A stretch of 64,000 nt of DNA from JAVBKU01 sp031553875 (GCA_031553875.1 JAVBKU010000003.1:62001-126000), one strand, 5' to 3'. Counted from the stretch's first letter, positions 1 to 8,270 are shown. Made by a program: numbers and translations. The notes: generated by a model not told the origin, from the sequence alone.

Positions 1-160
1 AGGTTATGTCGGTTGTGCGTGACCCGGATTTTACATTATATGTCCCGCCCCGTCGTTTATCGTCAGCATACACGGCTGCCTTGAATGTAGTAGGCACAAA
101 AAAGGATTATTTGATGAATAGGGCAGAGGCGTCCGCCAACTATTTGCCAACATCTGCAAA

Positions 161-193
161 CAAATATATACAAAAAGTGTATTAAAATGCAAA
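161..193 (-). promoter_or_regulatory. Bacteroidota-type promoter facing the window start
   Basis: Read on the minus strand: a -33 TTTG (190-193), a 21-nt spacer and TATATTTG (161-168), a full match to the Bacteroidota housekeeping promoter. It directs transcription out of the left edge. An ATG sits at 151-153, almost at the predicted start point, and opens a 40-codon frame ending at 31; that frame resembles nothing I know, so the transcript may be an RNA or a gene beyond the window. Confidence 0.55.
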
Positions 194-220
194 AAGACGA
201 CAATAAATGCCGTCTTTTGC
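189..220 (-). terminator. Hairpin terminator downstream of tRNA-Arg
   Basis: Inverted repeat GCAAAAAGACG / CGTCTTTTGC around an A/T-rich loop. It has A/T runs on both sides and could work in both directions. It lies just downstream of the tRNA-Arg gene and overlaps the -33 box of the leftward promoter at 161-193. Confidence 0.55.
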
Positions 221-260
221 GTGTGCCTCCAATTACTCAATGAGTTGATCTTCAGCCTTG

Positions 261-332
261 TGGTCCTAGCAGGACTCGAACCTGCATTTGAAGTTTAGGA
301 AACTTCCGTTCTATCCCTTGAACTATAGAACC
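261..332 (-). tRNA. tRNA-Arg (anticodon CCT)
   Basis: The reverse complement folds as a cloverleaf: acceptor GGTTCTA/TAGGACC with discriminator A, D stem GTTC/GAAC, anticodon stem GAAGT/ACTTC with loop TTCCTAA (anticodon CCT, reading AGG), T arm with GGTTCGAGTCC. The 3' CCA is not encoded beyond the discriminator A, as is usual in this phylum. Confidence 0.93.
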
Positions 333-406
333 GTTGTATGTCGTTCGTGCGTTTTATCCTTACGCGCACATTCTTGTCGGATCAAAAACCTCTGCTGTGC
401 AGGGCC

Positions 407-1417
407 TTATTTTGCCATCGTGGCGCCGTCGTAAGCCCACTTGATATAACAGGCTCCCCATGTATATCCGCCGCCGAAAGCCGCGAGTATGAGGTTGTCG
501 CCCTTCTTGAGCCTTGATTCGTAGTCCCACAGGCACAGGGGCAGTGTGCCCGCTGTCGTGTTACCGAATTTTTCGATGTTGATCATGCATTTCTCAGCGT
601 CGATACCCATCCTGCGGGCCGTCGCGTCGATGATGCGGAGATTGGCTTGGTGGGGTACGAGGTAGCGTATGTCGTCGGCCGAGAGGTGATTGCGCTGCAT
701 AACCTCCACTGCTGCGTCGGCCATGTGCGATACGGCAGCCTTGAATACTACCTGGCCTTCCTGGCGCACGTAGTGCATCTTCTCCCTCACGGTCTCTTCT
801 GAAGAGGGATACATCGAGCCGCCCCCCTTCATGTAGAGGTGGGGGGCGCCGCCGCCGTCGGAGTGGAGCGAAGCGTCGAGTACGCCGAGGCCCTCGTAGT
901 TGGGCTCGAGCAACACGGCGCCGCCGCCGTCGCCGAAGATGGCGCAGGTATTGCGGTCTTCATAGTCCACGATCGAGGACATCTTGTCCGCGCCCACGAC
1001 TATGACTTTCTTGTGTGTTCCGGTTTCAATGAACTTAGATGCGGTGGTCAGGGCGAAAAGGAATCCGCTGCAGGCGGCCGAGGCATCGAAGCCGTAGGCG
1101 TTCTTCATGCCCACCCTGTGGCAAATGAGGTTGGCTGTCGAGGGGAAGGCCATATCCGGGGTCACCGTGGCGCATATCACCAACTCTATATCCATGGGGT
1201 CTACCCCTGTCTTTTCCAGCAGTTCCCTCACGGCCATCTCGCCGATATAGGACGTTCCCACGTGCTCTTCCTTGAGTATGTGGCGGGTCTTGATACCTAT
1301 GCGGCTCATGATCCACTCATCGGAAGTATCCACCATACGGCTCAACTCGAAGTTATCCAGTATATAGTCGGGCAGGTAGCCTCCCACGCCTGTTATGGCG
1401 GCCGTGATCTTATTCAT
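407..1417 (-). CDS. fabH: 3-oxoacyl-ACP synthase III (FabH)
   Basis: Condenses acetyl-CoA with malonyl-ACP to start fatty acid synthesis. The 336-residue protein has the thiolase-fold KAS III triad: Cys116 in DASAACSGF, His in VPHQANLRII and Asn in EKFGNTTAG. The reading frame runs upstream to 1678, but the extra 87 residues are shadow of plsX. The ATG at 1415-1417 shares one base with the plsX stop (TAATG), which implies translational coupling. Last gene of the yceD-rpmF-plsX-fabH operon, the standard arrangement linking phospholipid and fatty acid initiation. Confidence 0.96.
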   Translation of the reverse strand: MNKITAAITGVGGYLPDYILDNFELSRMVDTSDEWIMSRIGIKTRHILKEEHVGTSYIGEMAVRELLEKTGVDPMDIELVICATVTPDMAFPSTANLICHRVGMKNAYGFDASAACSGFLFALTTASKFIETGTHKKVIVVGADKMSSIVDYEDRNTCAIFGDGGGAVLLEPNYEGLGVLDASLHSDGGGAPHLYMKGGGSMYPSSEETVREKMHYVRQEGQVVFKAAVSHMADAAVEVMQRNHLSADDIRYLVPHQANLRIIDATARRMGIDAEKCMINIEKFGNTTAGTLPLCLWDYESRLKKGDNLILAAFGGGYTWGACYIKWAYDGATMAK

Positions 1418-2361
1418 TAATTGAAAGTTTCTCGTAATTTGTTTACAAAATCCGCCTTTATGGTCTGCTCGGTCTGGAGAACCATGTTCCTGATGGCCCT
1501 GGCTGAGGAACATCCGTGGCCTATGACCACATTGGAGTTGATACCCAGTACCGGCGTGCCGCCAATGTTCTCGTAGTTGAGGCTGTTGAGGTATTTGTCC
1601 TTGACGCCCAGCTTTTCGAAAAGATCGAAGAAGCCTTCTATCTCCTTTATCACTATGTTGCCCGCGAATCCGTCGCACACTATCACGTCGGCTATGCTGC
1701 CGTCCATAAGGTGCTTAGATTCTACGTTACCCACGAAGTTGATCTCTTTGTCCTCATCGAGCAGTTCGTAGGTGGCTTTAGCGGCAAGGTTGCCTTTCTC
1801 TTTCTCTTCGCCGATGTTGAGCAGAGCGATGCGCGGATTCTTCTTACCGAGCACGGCCTTGGCGTAGACGTTGCCGATCAGGGCGTACTGGTAAAGCACG
1901 TCGGGCTTGCAGTCGACGTTGAATCCAACATCCAGGAGCAGGAAATTATCGCCGTTAACGGTGGGGATGAGCGAGGATATCGTAGGGCGTATGATGCCCG
2001 ATATCTGCTTGACGGTGTACATGCAGCCCACCATCATGGCCCCCGTGCTTCCGGCCGAGGCAAAACCGTCGATGGAGCCCTTCATCAGGTGCTTGAATCC
2101 TACGGCTATACTCGAATCGGGTTTTTTGATAAAGGCTTGTGCGGGGTGGTCGCTCATGTCGATCACCTCGGTGGTGTGTACAATGTCGAACTGCGCCTTA
2201 TCGGCCTTTTCGCGGTCGAGTATAGCCGTAATCTGCTCCTTGTCGCCGAACAATACTATCCTGCTGTCGGGACTCACCATCCCGGCCGCCTCGATAGCAC
2301 CCATTACAGCTGATTCGGGGGCGTAGTCACCGCCCATCGCATCCAGTCCTATTCGCATCAT
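1417..2361 (-). CDS. plsX: Phosphate acyltransferase PlsX
   Basis: Makes acyl-phosphate from acyl-ACP, the donor used by PlsY in the first acylation of glycerol-3-phosphate. 314 residues, normal family length, opening with the diagnostic RIGLDAMGGDYAP. Conserved later segments include GSTGAMMVGCM and GFAGNIVIKEIEG. Two ATGs stand in tandem (2361 and 2358), so the start is uncertain by one codon. It lies 32 nt after rpmF and overlaps fabH by one base. Confidence 0.96.
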   Translation of the reverse strand: MMRIGLDAMGGDYAPESAVMGAIEAAGMVSPDSRIVLFGDKEQITAILDREKADKAQFDIVHTTEVIDMSDHPAQAFIKKPDSSIAVGFKHLMKGSIDGFASAGSTGAMMVGCMYTVKQISGIIRPTISSLIPTVNGDNFLLLDVGFNVDCKPDVLYQYALIGNVYAKAVLGKKNPRIALLNIGEEKEKGNLAAKATYELLDEDKEINFVGNVESKHLMDGSIADVIVCDGFAGNIVIKEIEGFFDLFEKLGVKDKYLNSLNYENIGGTPVLGINSNVVIGHGCSSARAIRNMVLQTEQTIKADFVNKLRETFN

Positions 2362-2393
2362 CTGCCGTTACTGACCTTTATTGGGAGAAGTGC

Positions 2394-2576
2394 CTATTCG
2401 GCTTTCTTTTCTACTGCCATGCCGCCGCGGTAGAATCCGCATTCGGGGCATACGCGGTGGTAAAGTGTTGCAGAACCGCAGTTAGAGCAAGTAGACACGG
2501 TGGGCGCCACGGCCTTGTAGTGAGTCCTTCTCTTGTCCCTCCTTGTCTTGGAGGTCTTGTGTTTGGGATGTGCCAT
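2394..2576 (-). CDS. rpmF: 50S ribosomal protein L32
   Basis: 60-residue bL32 with the typical opening MAHPKHKTSKTRRDKRR and a zinc ribbon formed by CSNC and CPEC. The four-cysteine version is the zinc-binding (C+) paralogue type. It sits between the yceD homologue and plsX, the widely conserved arrangement. Confidence 0.97.
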   Translation of the reverse strand: MAHPKHKTSKTRRDKRRTHYKAVAPTVSTCSNCGSATLYHRVCPECGFYRGGMAVEKKAE

Positions 2577-2678
2577 TTTATCTTAAAAGCTTAAATTGTA
2601 ATATCTTAGTTCTTGTGTTGTCTGCTTGTTTTGTTCTTCGCCTCGTTCCCCGTCCCGTGATTCCGCCGCCACTGCGTG

Positions 2679-3158
2679 TTACTCTTCCGAGGCTTCGTCG
2701 CTTGCCATGAAGCGGCCCAGCATGTCGGGATCGCAGGTCGAGTGGCCGTTGCTGTCGTCCGGGTGTATCCTCTGGTAGGGCAGTGACAGCACGATGCTGT
2801 CGTAAATATACTGCGCCAGGGGAATCTCCGTCTCCATCGGGCTTATCCACATCACTTCGCCGTCGCTATCCTGTTCTGTTTCCGAGAAACGCACCGAGAG
2901 AACACCTTCGTATTCTACCGGCAGGCTAACGTCGTCGAGACACCTGTCGCACTCCACCCTGACCGTCCCCTTCATTTCGAATTCGAGGGATAGCAGATTG
3001 GCCTGCCTGTTCACCATCACATCGACGTCCACATCTCCGCCTTTGATCTCGAGATTGTCGTAAGAGTCGAAGAACGCATCTCCAACCTTGAACTTAAACT
3101 CGTGACTGCCAATACTTAAACCCTTGTAAGGGATGCTGTATTTTTTGAAGATGTTCAT
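2679..3158 (-). CDS. yceD: DUF177/YceD family protein
   Basis: 159 residues; the YceD family is implicated in 23S rRNA accumulation and nearly always precedes rpmF. Visible hallmarks are the ECDRCLDD cysteine pair and a later HSTCDPDM segment. The frame also has an ATG at 3182, but the promoter -7 box occupies 3180-3187, so that codon cannot be in the mRNA; the ATG at 3158 is chosen, with a leader of roughly 15 nt. First gene of the operon. Confidence 0.9.
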   Translation of the reverse strand: MNIFKKYSIPYKGLSIGSHEFKFKVGDAFFDSYDNLEIKGGDVDVDVMVNRQANLLSLEFEMKGTVRVECDRCLDDVSLPVEYEGVLSVRFSETEQDSDGEVMWISPMETEIPLAQYIYDSIVLSLPYQRIHPDDSNGHSTCDPDMLGRFMASDEASEE

Positions 3159-3179
3159 CTGATGCCGAAAAACAGAGTG

Positions 3180-3210
3180 CAAAGTTATACAATTTTACTT
3201 CAATTGCAAA
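3180..3210 (-). promoter_or_regulatory. Promoter of yceD-rpmF-plsX-fabH
   Basis: Minus-strand TTTG (3207-3210), exactly 19 nt, then TAACTTTG (3180-3187). A full match to the Bacteroidota consensus, placed immediately upstream of yceD. It fixes the yceD start at 3158. Confidence 0.8.
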
Positions 3211-3329
3211 AATTACCTCTCTTTAATAAGTTTGAGGATAACGCCATCCGTCCCCGGAATATTACGCCCCGTCATACTCACTTTATGAATATGGTGAGGC
3301 TGCGATGATTTGCGTCGAGGGGGGGCGCT

Positions 3330-4307
3330 TTATTTTAACAGTATAAGATCGGCCAGGGCAATTGCCGTCGCGGCTTCGACCACCACCGGTGCGCGCAAAG
3401 CTATACAGGCGTCATGGCGGCCTTTTACCACCAACTCCTCGACCTTGCCCGAAGAACGGTTGAATGTCTGCTGGGGGGTGGATATGCTTGGAGTGGGGCG
3501 TACCGCTACCCTGAACACTATGTCATTGCCGTTGGTAATACCACCGTTGATGCCTCCGGAGTTGTTGGTCCCCGTCTTGCCCGAAGCATCGATTATGGGG
3601 TCGTTGCACTCGCTGCCTTTCATCTTCGCCACGAAGAAACCAGCGCCGAACTCCACGCCTTTCACGGCGGGAATCGAGAACAGGGCGTGCGAGATAATGC
3701 TCTCAGCCGAGTCGAAGAAAGGCTCGCCTGTTCCTGCGCTCAAGCCGGAAACGCGGCACTCTATCACTCCGCCCACGGAGTCGCCCACGCTCATGGCCTG
3801 TTCTATTATTTCATTGAACCGTGCAGGATCGGCGCACCCGCCTATTTCAAGTATATCTGCGTTAAACTTAATCCCTGACAATATTTTCTTCGCTACCACA
3901 CCCGCAGCCACAAGGCAAAGGGTGAGGCGGCCGGAAAAATGGCCGCCGCCTCGGTAATCCTGATTTCCTCCGAATTTCTCGTTAGCCACCCAGTCGGCGT
4001 GTGACGGGCGGGGGTGGGAGAGAAGGTTGGAGTAGTCGCCGGAGCGGGTGTTATCGTTAGAGAACACGATCGTGAGGGGGGCTCCGGTAGTGTGCCCTTC
4101 GAAAACGCCCGACACTATACTGGGGGTATCGCTCTCCTTACGGGGAGTTGTACCCTTGGCGCCGCTTTTCCTACGGGCGATGTCGTCGCTGAAATCCTCT
4201 CCATTAAGCCGGAGCCCGGCCGGTACGCCGTCGAGCACCACGCCGAGCATTTCGCCGTGCGATTCACCGAATATCGAAACCCTGAATTTTCTGCCGAAAC
4301 TGTTCAT
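3330..4307 (-). CDS. aroC: Chorismate synthase
   Basis: Last step of the shikimate pathway: anti-elimination of phosphate from 5-enolpyruvylshikimate-3-phosphate, needing reduced FMN. Three signatures are visible: FGESHGEMLGVVLDGVPAG near residue 14, RPSHADW with QDYRGGGHFSGRLT, and RPTPSISTPQQT in the C-terminal part. At 325 residues it is about 30 shorter than the usual 350-360, and signature 2 has GGGHFSGRLT where many homologues have GGGRSSARET, so it belongs to a compact divergent subtype. Stands alone, 172 nt from the yceD operon. Confidence 0.95.
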   Translation of the reverse strand: MNSFGRKFRVSIFGESHGEMLGVVLDGVPAGLRLNGEDFSDDIARRKSGAKGTTPRKESDTPSIVSGVFEGHTTGAPLTIVFSNDNTRSGDYSNLLSHPRPSHADWVANEKFGGNQDYRGGGHFSGRLTLCLVAAGVVAKKILSGIKFNADILEIGGCADPARFNEIIEQAMSVGDSVGGVIECRVSGLSAGTGEPFFDSAESIISHALFSIPAVKGVEFGAGFFVAKMKGSECNDPIIDASGKTGTNNSGGINGGITNGNDIVFRVAVRPTPSISTPQQTFNRSSGKVEELVVKGRHDACIALRAPVVVEAATAIALADLILLK

Positions 4308-4371
4308 GACGGATATTTTGTGCGCTAAACCCGATATGTCGAGGCTGGCGCGTATTTGTCTATTTATACCG

Positions 4372-4379
4372 CAAATTTA
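4372..4379 (-). promoter_or_regulatory. Candidate -7 box for aroC
   Basis: Minus-strand TAAATTTG, a perfect -7 element 65 nt before the aroC start. No TTTG is found at the expected -33 spacing, so support is partial. Confidence 0.4.
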
Positions 4380-4479
4380 ACGTAATCTTCGGGATAAATA
4401 ATAAGGTAGTGGGAAATATAGTTTCGGTATATATAAATAGTGAACTTGATTCTTAAAACGGCCCAAGGTCGTTTATGAT

Positions 4480-4719
4480 CCCCGACTCTGAAAATTTACG
4501 CCCGGAGGAGCGACGAGGGAGTCCGTTAAAAAACGACGCTGTGTTTAACGAACGTTTTGAGCAGCGAGGGCAGAGTTGAATTTATTCGAACTATGCCGAG
4601 TCGCGAAAAACCTGCACATGAAATATGAGTGTTAGCGGGGACTTTAGGCTCCCGCTAAAAGGAGGAGTTCTGGGATTTAGGATTTACAGGCGAATATTCA
4701 GGAAATTTTCATCGGAGGG
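4480..4719 (+). repeat. Dispersed intergenic repeat family 1, copy A (diverged)
   Basis: Shares blocks with 24795-24956 and, inverted, 47210-47377: the left end (CCCGA...TGAA.ATTTACG), the block around GGAGGAGCGACGAGGGAGTC, GTTAAAAAACGACGC, a GTTAGCGGG/CCCGCTAAAA pair and the right end GGAAATTTTCATCGG. This copy is about 75 nt longer because of an internal stretch at about 4557-4628 that the others lack, and its ends have decayed. A companion stem-loop follows at 4804-4823. Confidence 0.8.
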
Positions 4720-4803
4720 CGTCACAGACGCTTTAAGAGTTGAAAACAAGAATCACACCCAATCCTTCTACCATATGAACCCTCTCCGTGTGCCGGGAGG
4801 CAC

Positions 4804-4823
4804 CCTTTTGTACAAGCAAAAGG
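4804..4823 (+). repeat. Companion stem-loop of repeat copy A
   Basis: CCTTTTG / CAAAAGG with loop TACAAG, about 85 nt beyond copy A. The same stem and loop follow copy B, and a longer related stem accompanies copy C. The rest of the 563-nt spacer between aroC and tadA (4308-4870) shows no credible gene. Confidence 0.65.
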
Positions 4824-4870
4824 TACGAAAAAAGATCGGTACGATAAGAAAGATACGAGTAGATTCCCCA

Positions 4871-5317
4871 TTACCTCAATCCCGCAAAGAACCCCTCCAT
4901 CATCTCCCTACACTCCTTCTCAAGCACTCCGCCCGTCACCACGGTACGCGGGTGGAACAGGTTCTTTCCTGCCGTCGACGCTCCACGCTTGGGGTCTGCC
5001 GCACCATATACCACGCGCCCCAGCTGGCTCCAGAAGCAAGCCCCGGCGCACATCACACATGGCTCCACGGTGACGTACAGCGTGCAATCATTAAGGTATT
5101 TGCCCCCGATCATCGATGTGGCGGCGGTTATGGCCTGCATCTCGGCATGAGCCGTGGGGTCGCCCAGGGTCTCCACGAGGTTGTGGCCACGGCCCACCAC
5201 AGTACCGTTATACACCACCACAGCCCCTATGGGCACCTCCTTTGCCGCCAGCGCCCGCGAAGCCTCGGAAAGGGCCTGGCGCATAAAATTTTCGTCGCTT
5301 CTGATGTCTGGCTTCAT
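4871..5317 (-). CDS. tadA: tRNA-specific adenosine deaminase TadA
   Basis: Deaminates A34 to inosine in the tRNA-Arg(ACG) wobble position. The 148-residue protein has the cytidine-deaminase-fold zinc site: HAE within DPTAHAEMQA and PCVMC within VEPCVMCAGACF. The frame runs to 5359, but ATG 5317 gives the usual N-terminus (MKPDIRSDENFMRQAL) and leaves room for the divergent aspS promoter. Guanine-deaminase-like relatives are similar, but length and motif context favour TadA. Confidence 0.92.
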   Translation of the reverse strand: MKPDIRSDENFMRQALSEASRALAAKEVPIGAVVVYNGTVVGRGHNLVETLGDPTAHAEMQAITAATSMIGGKYLNDCTLYVTVEPCVMCAGACFWSQLGRVVYGAADPKRGASTAGKNLFHPRTVVTGGVLEKECREMMEGFFAGLR

Positions 5318-5371
5318 ATAAATATCTATATTTGCGGAATGTGGGATGCGCCTCGGCATAGTTCAAACAAG

Positions 5372-5403
5372 TTTGGCTCTGCGCTCGGCTTTCACTACAT
5401 TTG
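5372..5403 (+). promoter_or_regulatory. Promoter of aspS
   Basis: TTTG (5372-5375), 20 nt, TACATTTG (5396-5403). A full consensus match; predicted transcription start near 5410. Confidence 0.75.
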
Positions 5404-5445
5404 TAGCTCTTTAAGTTGTACAAATCTATGAAAAATAACGATACC

Positions 5446-7194
5446 ATGTATAGGACACATACTTGCGGCGAACTTCGCGCGGATCACGTTGGAACGGAAG
5501 TAACCCTCTCGGGTTGGGTGCAGAAGGCGCGCAACCTCGGCGCCATGACCTTTGTAGACATACGCGACCGCTACGGTATCACGCAGCTTGTGGTGGAGGA
5601 GCATTCCGCTGCCGAAGTGCGCGAGGAGGCCTCGAAGCTGGGCCGCGAGTTTGTGATCCAGGCCACAGGTAAGGTGGTGGAGCGCTCATCGAAGAACCCC
5701 AAGATCCCCACGGGCGAAGTGGAAGTGATGCTGACCGAGCTCCGTATACTCAACTCTTCCGAAACACCTCCTTTCACCATAGAGGACAACAGCGACGGCG
5801 GTGACGAGTTGCGCATGAAGTACCGTTACCTCGACCTGCGCCGTAACCCCCTGCGCAATGCGCTGACCATGAGGCATAAGGTGGCTCATGAAACGCGTAA
5901 TTTCCTGAATGAAAAGGGATTCCTGGAAATTGAGACCCCTTACCTTATAAAATCCACCCCCGAAGGTGCGCGCGACTTCGTCGTTCCCTCGAGGATGAAT
6001 CCGGGCGAGTTCTACGCCCTGCCGCAGTCGCCCCAGACCTTCAAGCAGCTGCTTATGGTTGCGGGCTACGACCGTTATTTCCAGATCGTGCGATGCTTCC
6101 GCGACGAGGACCTCAGGGCTGACCGTCAGCCGGAATTTACGCAGATCGACTGCGAGATGGCTTTCGTGCAGCAGGAGGATGTGCTTTCAAACTTCGAGGC
6201 TCTGGCCAAGAGGCTTTTCGATGCTGTGCTGGGCGTGAAGTTCGAGGGAGCGTTCCCCCGCATGTCCTACGCTCAGGCGATGGAAGAGTACGGCTCGGAT
6301 AAGCCCGATATACGCTTCGGGATGAAATTCACGGAGCTGACCGACATGGTCAAGGGTAAGGATTTTGTGGTGTTCGACTCGGCCGAATATGTGGGTGCGA
6401 TATGCGCGGACGAGTGCGCTTCTTATACCCGTAAACAGCTGGACGAGCTCACCGACTTTGTCCGCAGGCCGCAGATAGGGGCCAAGGGATTGGTGTACGT
6501 ACGCTGTGAGGCTGACGGCACCTTCAAGTCGAGCGTCGACAAGTTCTACTCGTCCGACGACCTCAAGGCCATTGCCGAAAGGGTCGGCGCCAAGCCCGGT
6601 GACCTTATACTTATACTCGCCGGCGACCGCCGCAAGACCCTCTCCGCCTTGTGCGAGCTGCGTTTGGAGATGGGTTCACGTTTGGGATTGAGGGACAAGA
6701 GCGTCTTTGCCCCCCTTTGGGTTGTCGACTTTCCGCTGTTGGAGTGGGACGAGGAGTCGGGCCGATTCTTCGCCATGCACCATCCGTTCACTTCGCCCAA
6801 GCCTGAAGATATAGCCCTGCTGGATAGCGACCCCGGTAAGATCAGGGCCAACGCATATGACTTCGTGGTCAACGGCTCGGAGATCGGCGGCGGCTCGATA
6901 CGTATCCACGATTCGGAACTTCAGCAGAAGATGTTCAAGGTGCTCGGATTCTCCGATGAGGAGGCCCAGAAGCAGTTCGGCTTCCTGATGGACGCGTTCC
7001 GTTTCGGCGCGCCCCCCCACGGCGGTATCGCCTTCGGCTTCGACAGGTGGTGTTCGCTTCTGGGTGGCTCGGATTCCATACGCGACTATATCGCCTTCCC
7101 GAAGAACAACTCGGGCCGCGACGTGATGATAGATTCGCCTTCGACTATCGCCGCCGAACAGCTCGACGAACTGATGCTTTCGATAAAAAAATAG
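5446..7194 (+). CDS. aspS: Aspartyl-tRNA synthetase
   Basis: Charges tRNA-Asp. Class II synthetase of 582 residues: N-terminal OB-fold anticodon domain (VTLSGWVQKARNLGAMTF), catalytic motif 2 (FRDEDLRADRQPEFTQID), a bacterial GAD insertion, and motif 3 region GIAFGFDRWCSLLGG. The usual bacterial motif 3 is GxALGxDR; FGFDRW is a mild variation. The frame also has ATGs at 5416 and 5428; MYRTHTCGEL at 5446 matches the family N-terminus, and the promoter start near 5410 makes 5416 least likely. A possible alternative is 5428. Confidence 0.96.
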   Translation: MYRTHTCGELRADHVGTEVTLSGWVQKARNLGAMTFVDIRDRYGITQLVVEEHSAAEVREEASKLGREFVIQATGKVVERSSKNPKIPTGEVEVMLTELRILNSSETPPFTIEDNSDGGDELRMKYRYLDLRRNPLRNALTMRHKVAHETRNFLNEKGFLEIETPYLIKSTPEGARDFVVPSRMNPGEFYALPQSPQTFKQLLMVAGYDRYFQIVRCFRDEDLRADRQPEFTQIDCEMAFVQQEDVLSNFEALAKRLFDAVLGVKFEGAFPRMSYAQAMEEYGSDKPDIRFGMKFTELTDMVKGKDFVVFDSAEYVGAICADECASYTRKQLDELTDFVRRPQIGAKGLVYVRCEADGTFKSSVDKFYSSDDLKAIAERVGAKPGDLILILAGDRRKTLSALCELRLEMGSRLGLRDKSVFAPLWVVDFPLLEWDEESGRFFAMHHPFTSPKPEDIALLDSDPGKIRANAYDFVVNGSEIGGGSIRIHDSELQQKMFKVLGFSDEEAQKQFGFLMDAFRFGAPPHGGIAFGFDRWCSLLGGSDSIRDYIAFPKNNSGRDVMIDSPSTIAAEQLDELMLSIKK

Positions 7195-7212
7195 AAAATT
7201 CGGAGGTTTTAA

Positions 7213-7243
7213 TTTGGAGATATAATTTTTATCCCTATATTTG
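7213..7243 (+). promoter_or_regulatory. Promoter of tRNA-Val
   Basis: TTTG (7213-7216), 19 nt, TATATTTG (7236-7243). Full consensus, 44 nt before the tRNA 5' end. Confidence 0.8.
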
Positions 7244-7287
7244 CACTCGCATTCGGGAAGCCACATGGCCCCTCGAGTGCAAGCCAA

Positions 7288-7362
7288 GGGAGCTTAGCTC
7301 AGTCGGTTCAGAGCGTCTGCCTTACAAGCAGAGGGTCGGGGGTTCGAATCCCTCAGCTCCCA
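7288..7362 (+). tRNA. tRNA-Val (anticodon TAC)
   Basis: Acceptor GGGAGCT/AGCTCCC with discriminator A, D arm GCTC/GAGC, anticodon stem TCTGC/GCAGA with loop CTTACAA (anticodon TAC), T arm GGGGGTTCGAATCCCTC. CCA is not encoded. Confidence 0.96.
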
Positions 7363-7381
7363 CAGAAGAAATAGAAACACA

Positions 7382-7407
7382 AAGCCGCATGAAAAATGCG
7401 GCTTTTT
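7382..7407 (+). terminator. Terminator of tRNA-Val
   Basis: AAGCCGCAT / ATGCGGCTT stem with a GAAAA loop, followed by TTTTATTTT. A classic intrinsic terminator. Confidence 0.9.
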
Positions 7408-7601
7408 TATTTTCCGCCGCCCGCCGCAACTTGTTGCGAAGCGGGGTTGGCGAAATAAAAAATGGCTTTGGCCACTTTGTGTTTCCGTTTCTTCTGTCGT
7501 TATTGACAGAGCATGGAGGAAAAGGCGAGAGTGGGGCGAGCCAATCCCTCGGCGGAATAAATGGGTAGCTTTATAATAAACGCAACCGTCGAAGCGATAC
7601 G

Positions 7602-7826
7602 TTACAAGCTATCTTCCGACTTATCCAGCTCAAATAACTCTTCGACTGTTATCCCGAAAAATCGCGCGAGCTTGATTGCCAGCACGGTAGATGGCACAAA
7701 GACCCCATTCTCTATCGTGTTGATGGTCTTTCTTGTGACCCCGACTTCCGCAGCAAGCTCCTCCTGGGTGATCCGCCTGATGGCGCGTTGCACGCGGATA
7801 TTGTTTTTAAGAATATTTTCTCCCAT
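7602..7826 (-). CDS. Small Xre-family (Cro/CI-type) regulator
   Basis: 74 residues, essentially one helix-turn-helix domain (residues about 9-63): QEELAAEVGVTRKTINTIE contains the turn and recognition helix, and FFGITVEELFEL is the usual C-terminal motif. This is the YozG-like minimal class commonly paired with a small membrane protein; here the membrane protein gene ends 7 nt upstream. The pair is probably one transcript in which the regulator controls its own unit. Target and signal are unknown. Confidence 0.85.
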   Translation of the reverse strand: MGENILKNNIRVQRAIRRITQEELAAEVGVTRKTINTIENGVFVPSTVLAIKLARFFGITVEELFELDKSEDSL

Positions 7827-7832
7827 GACTTC

Positions 7833-8270
7833 CTAGTGGCTGTCCCGATTGTAGATCAGGTATGATACAAGGTACGCCATCATTCCCACGGAGATAACGG
7901 TAAAACAGATGGCGACGCCGGATATATTCCTTCCAAATCCGGTTATAGTCATGAATATAGCTGCGACAACGAACATAGAGGCGAATCCCCACAGATAACT
8001 TTTGCGGTTATTCGCTGTTTCCATCTCATTGTTCAAGGCCTTCTTTAATACAGGGTCTTTCTCGATCTTTATCAATAATACTATTAGCCTGACTATGAAT
8101 ACCGCCACAAGTATATTCCCAGGGATCAATAATATTAATGACAGAGGGGATCGCAAATAACCGAATGCGGTCAGAGCGTAAGGTATCGCGAAAATAACAT
8201 AGCCTACGCCTATCCAAAGTAACGCGTTGTAGCGCTCCCGGTCGAATTTCTCAATTATATCCGCTTTCAT
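7833..8270 (-). CDS. Small four-helix membrane protein paired with an Xre regulator
   Basis: 145 residues from ATG 8270 (MKADIIEKFDRERY); an upstream ATG at 8354 would lie inside the promoter and is rejected. Four hydrophobic segments are visible (about residues 17-38, 42-66, 91-110 and 117-138), with a charged linker KIEKDPVLKKALNNE between the two pairs. That layout (two hairpins, central cytoplasmic linker) is like the DUF2178/DUF2975 proteins found beside YozG-type regulators, but I cannot assign the family. First gene of the two-gene unit. Confidence 0.75.
   Translation of the reverse strand: MKADIIEKFDRERYNALLWIGVGYVIFAIPYALTAFGYLRSPLSLILLIPGNILVAVFIVRLIVLLIKIEKDPVLKKALNNEMETANNRKSYLWGFASMFVVAAIFMTITGFGRNISGVAICFTVISVGMMAYLVSYLIYNRDSH

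Noticed and set aside
31..240. Open frame of 69 codons on the minus strand
   Set aside because: Its start lies upstream of a strong promoter and a hairpin, and the sequence matches nothing known. Only the promoter is reported; the 40-codon inner frame is mentioned as doubtful.
261..332. tRNA-Arg as an attachment site for an integrated element
   Set aside because: No repeat of the tRNA 3' end and no integrase gene were seen in the window; sequence to the left is not available.
407..1678. Extended start for fabH at 1678
   Set aside because: The additional 87 residues overlap plsX and are low-complexity; the FabH N-terminus MNKITAAITGVG begins at 1417.
4625..5431. Open frame of 268 codons on the plus strand
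   Set aside because: It crosses repeat copy A, its companion hairpin and the antisense of tadA; the composition is not protein-like.
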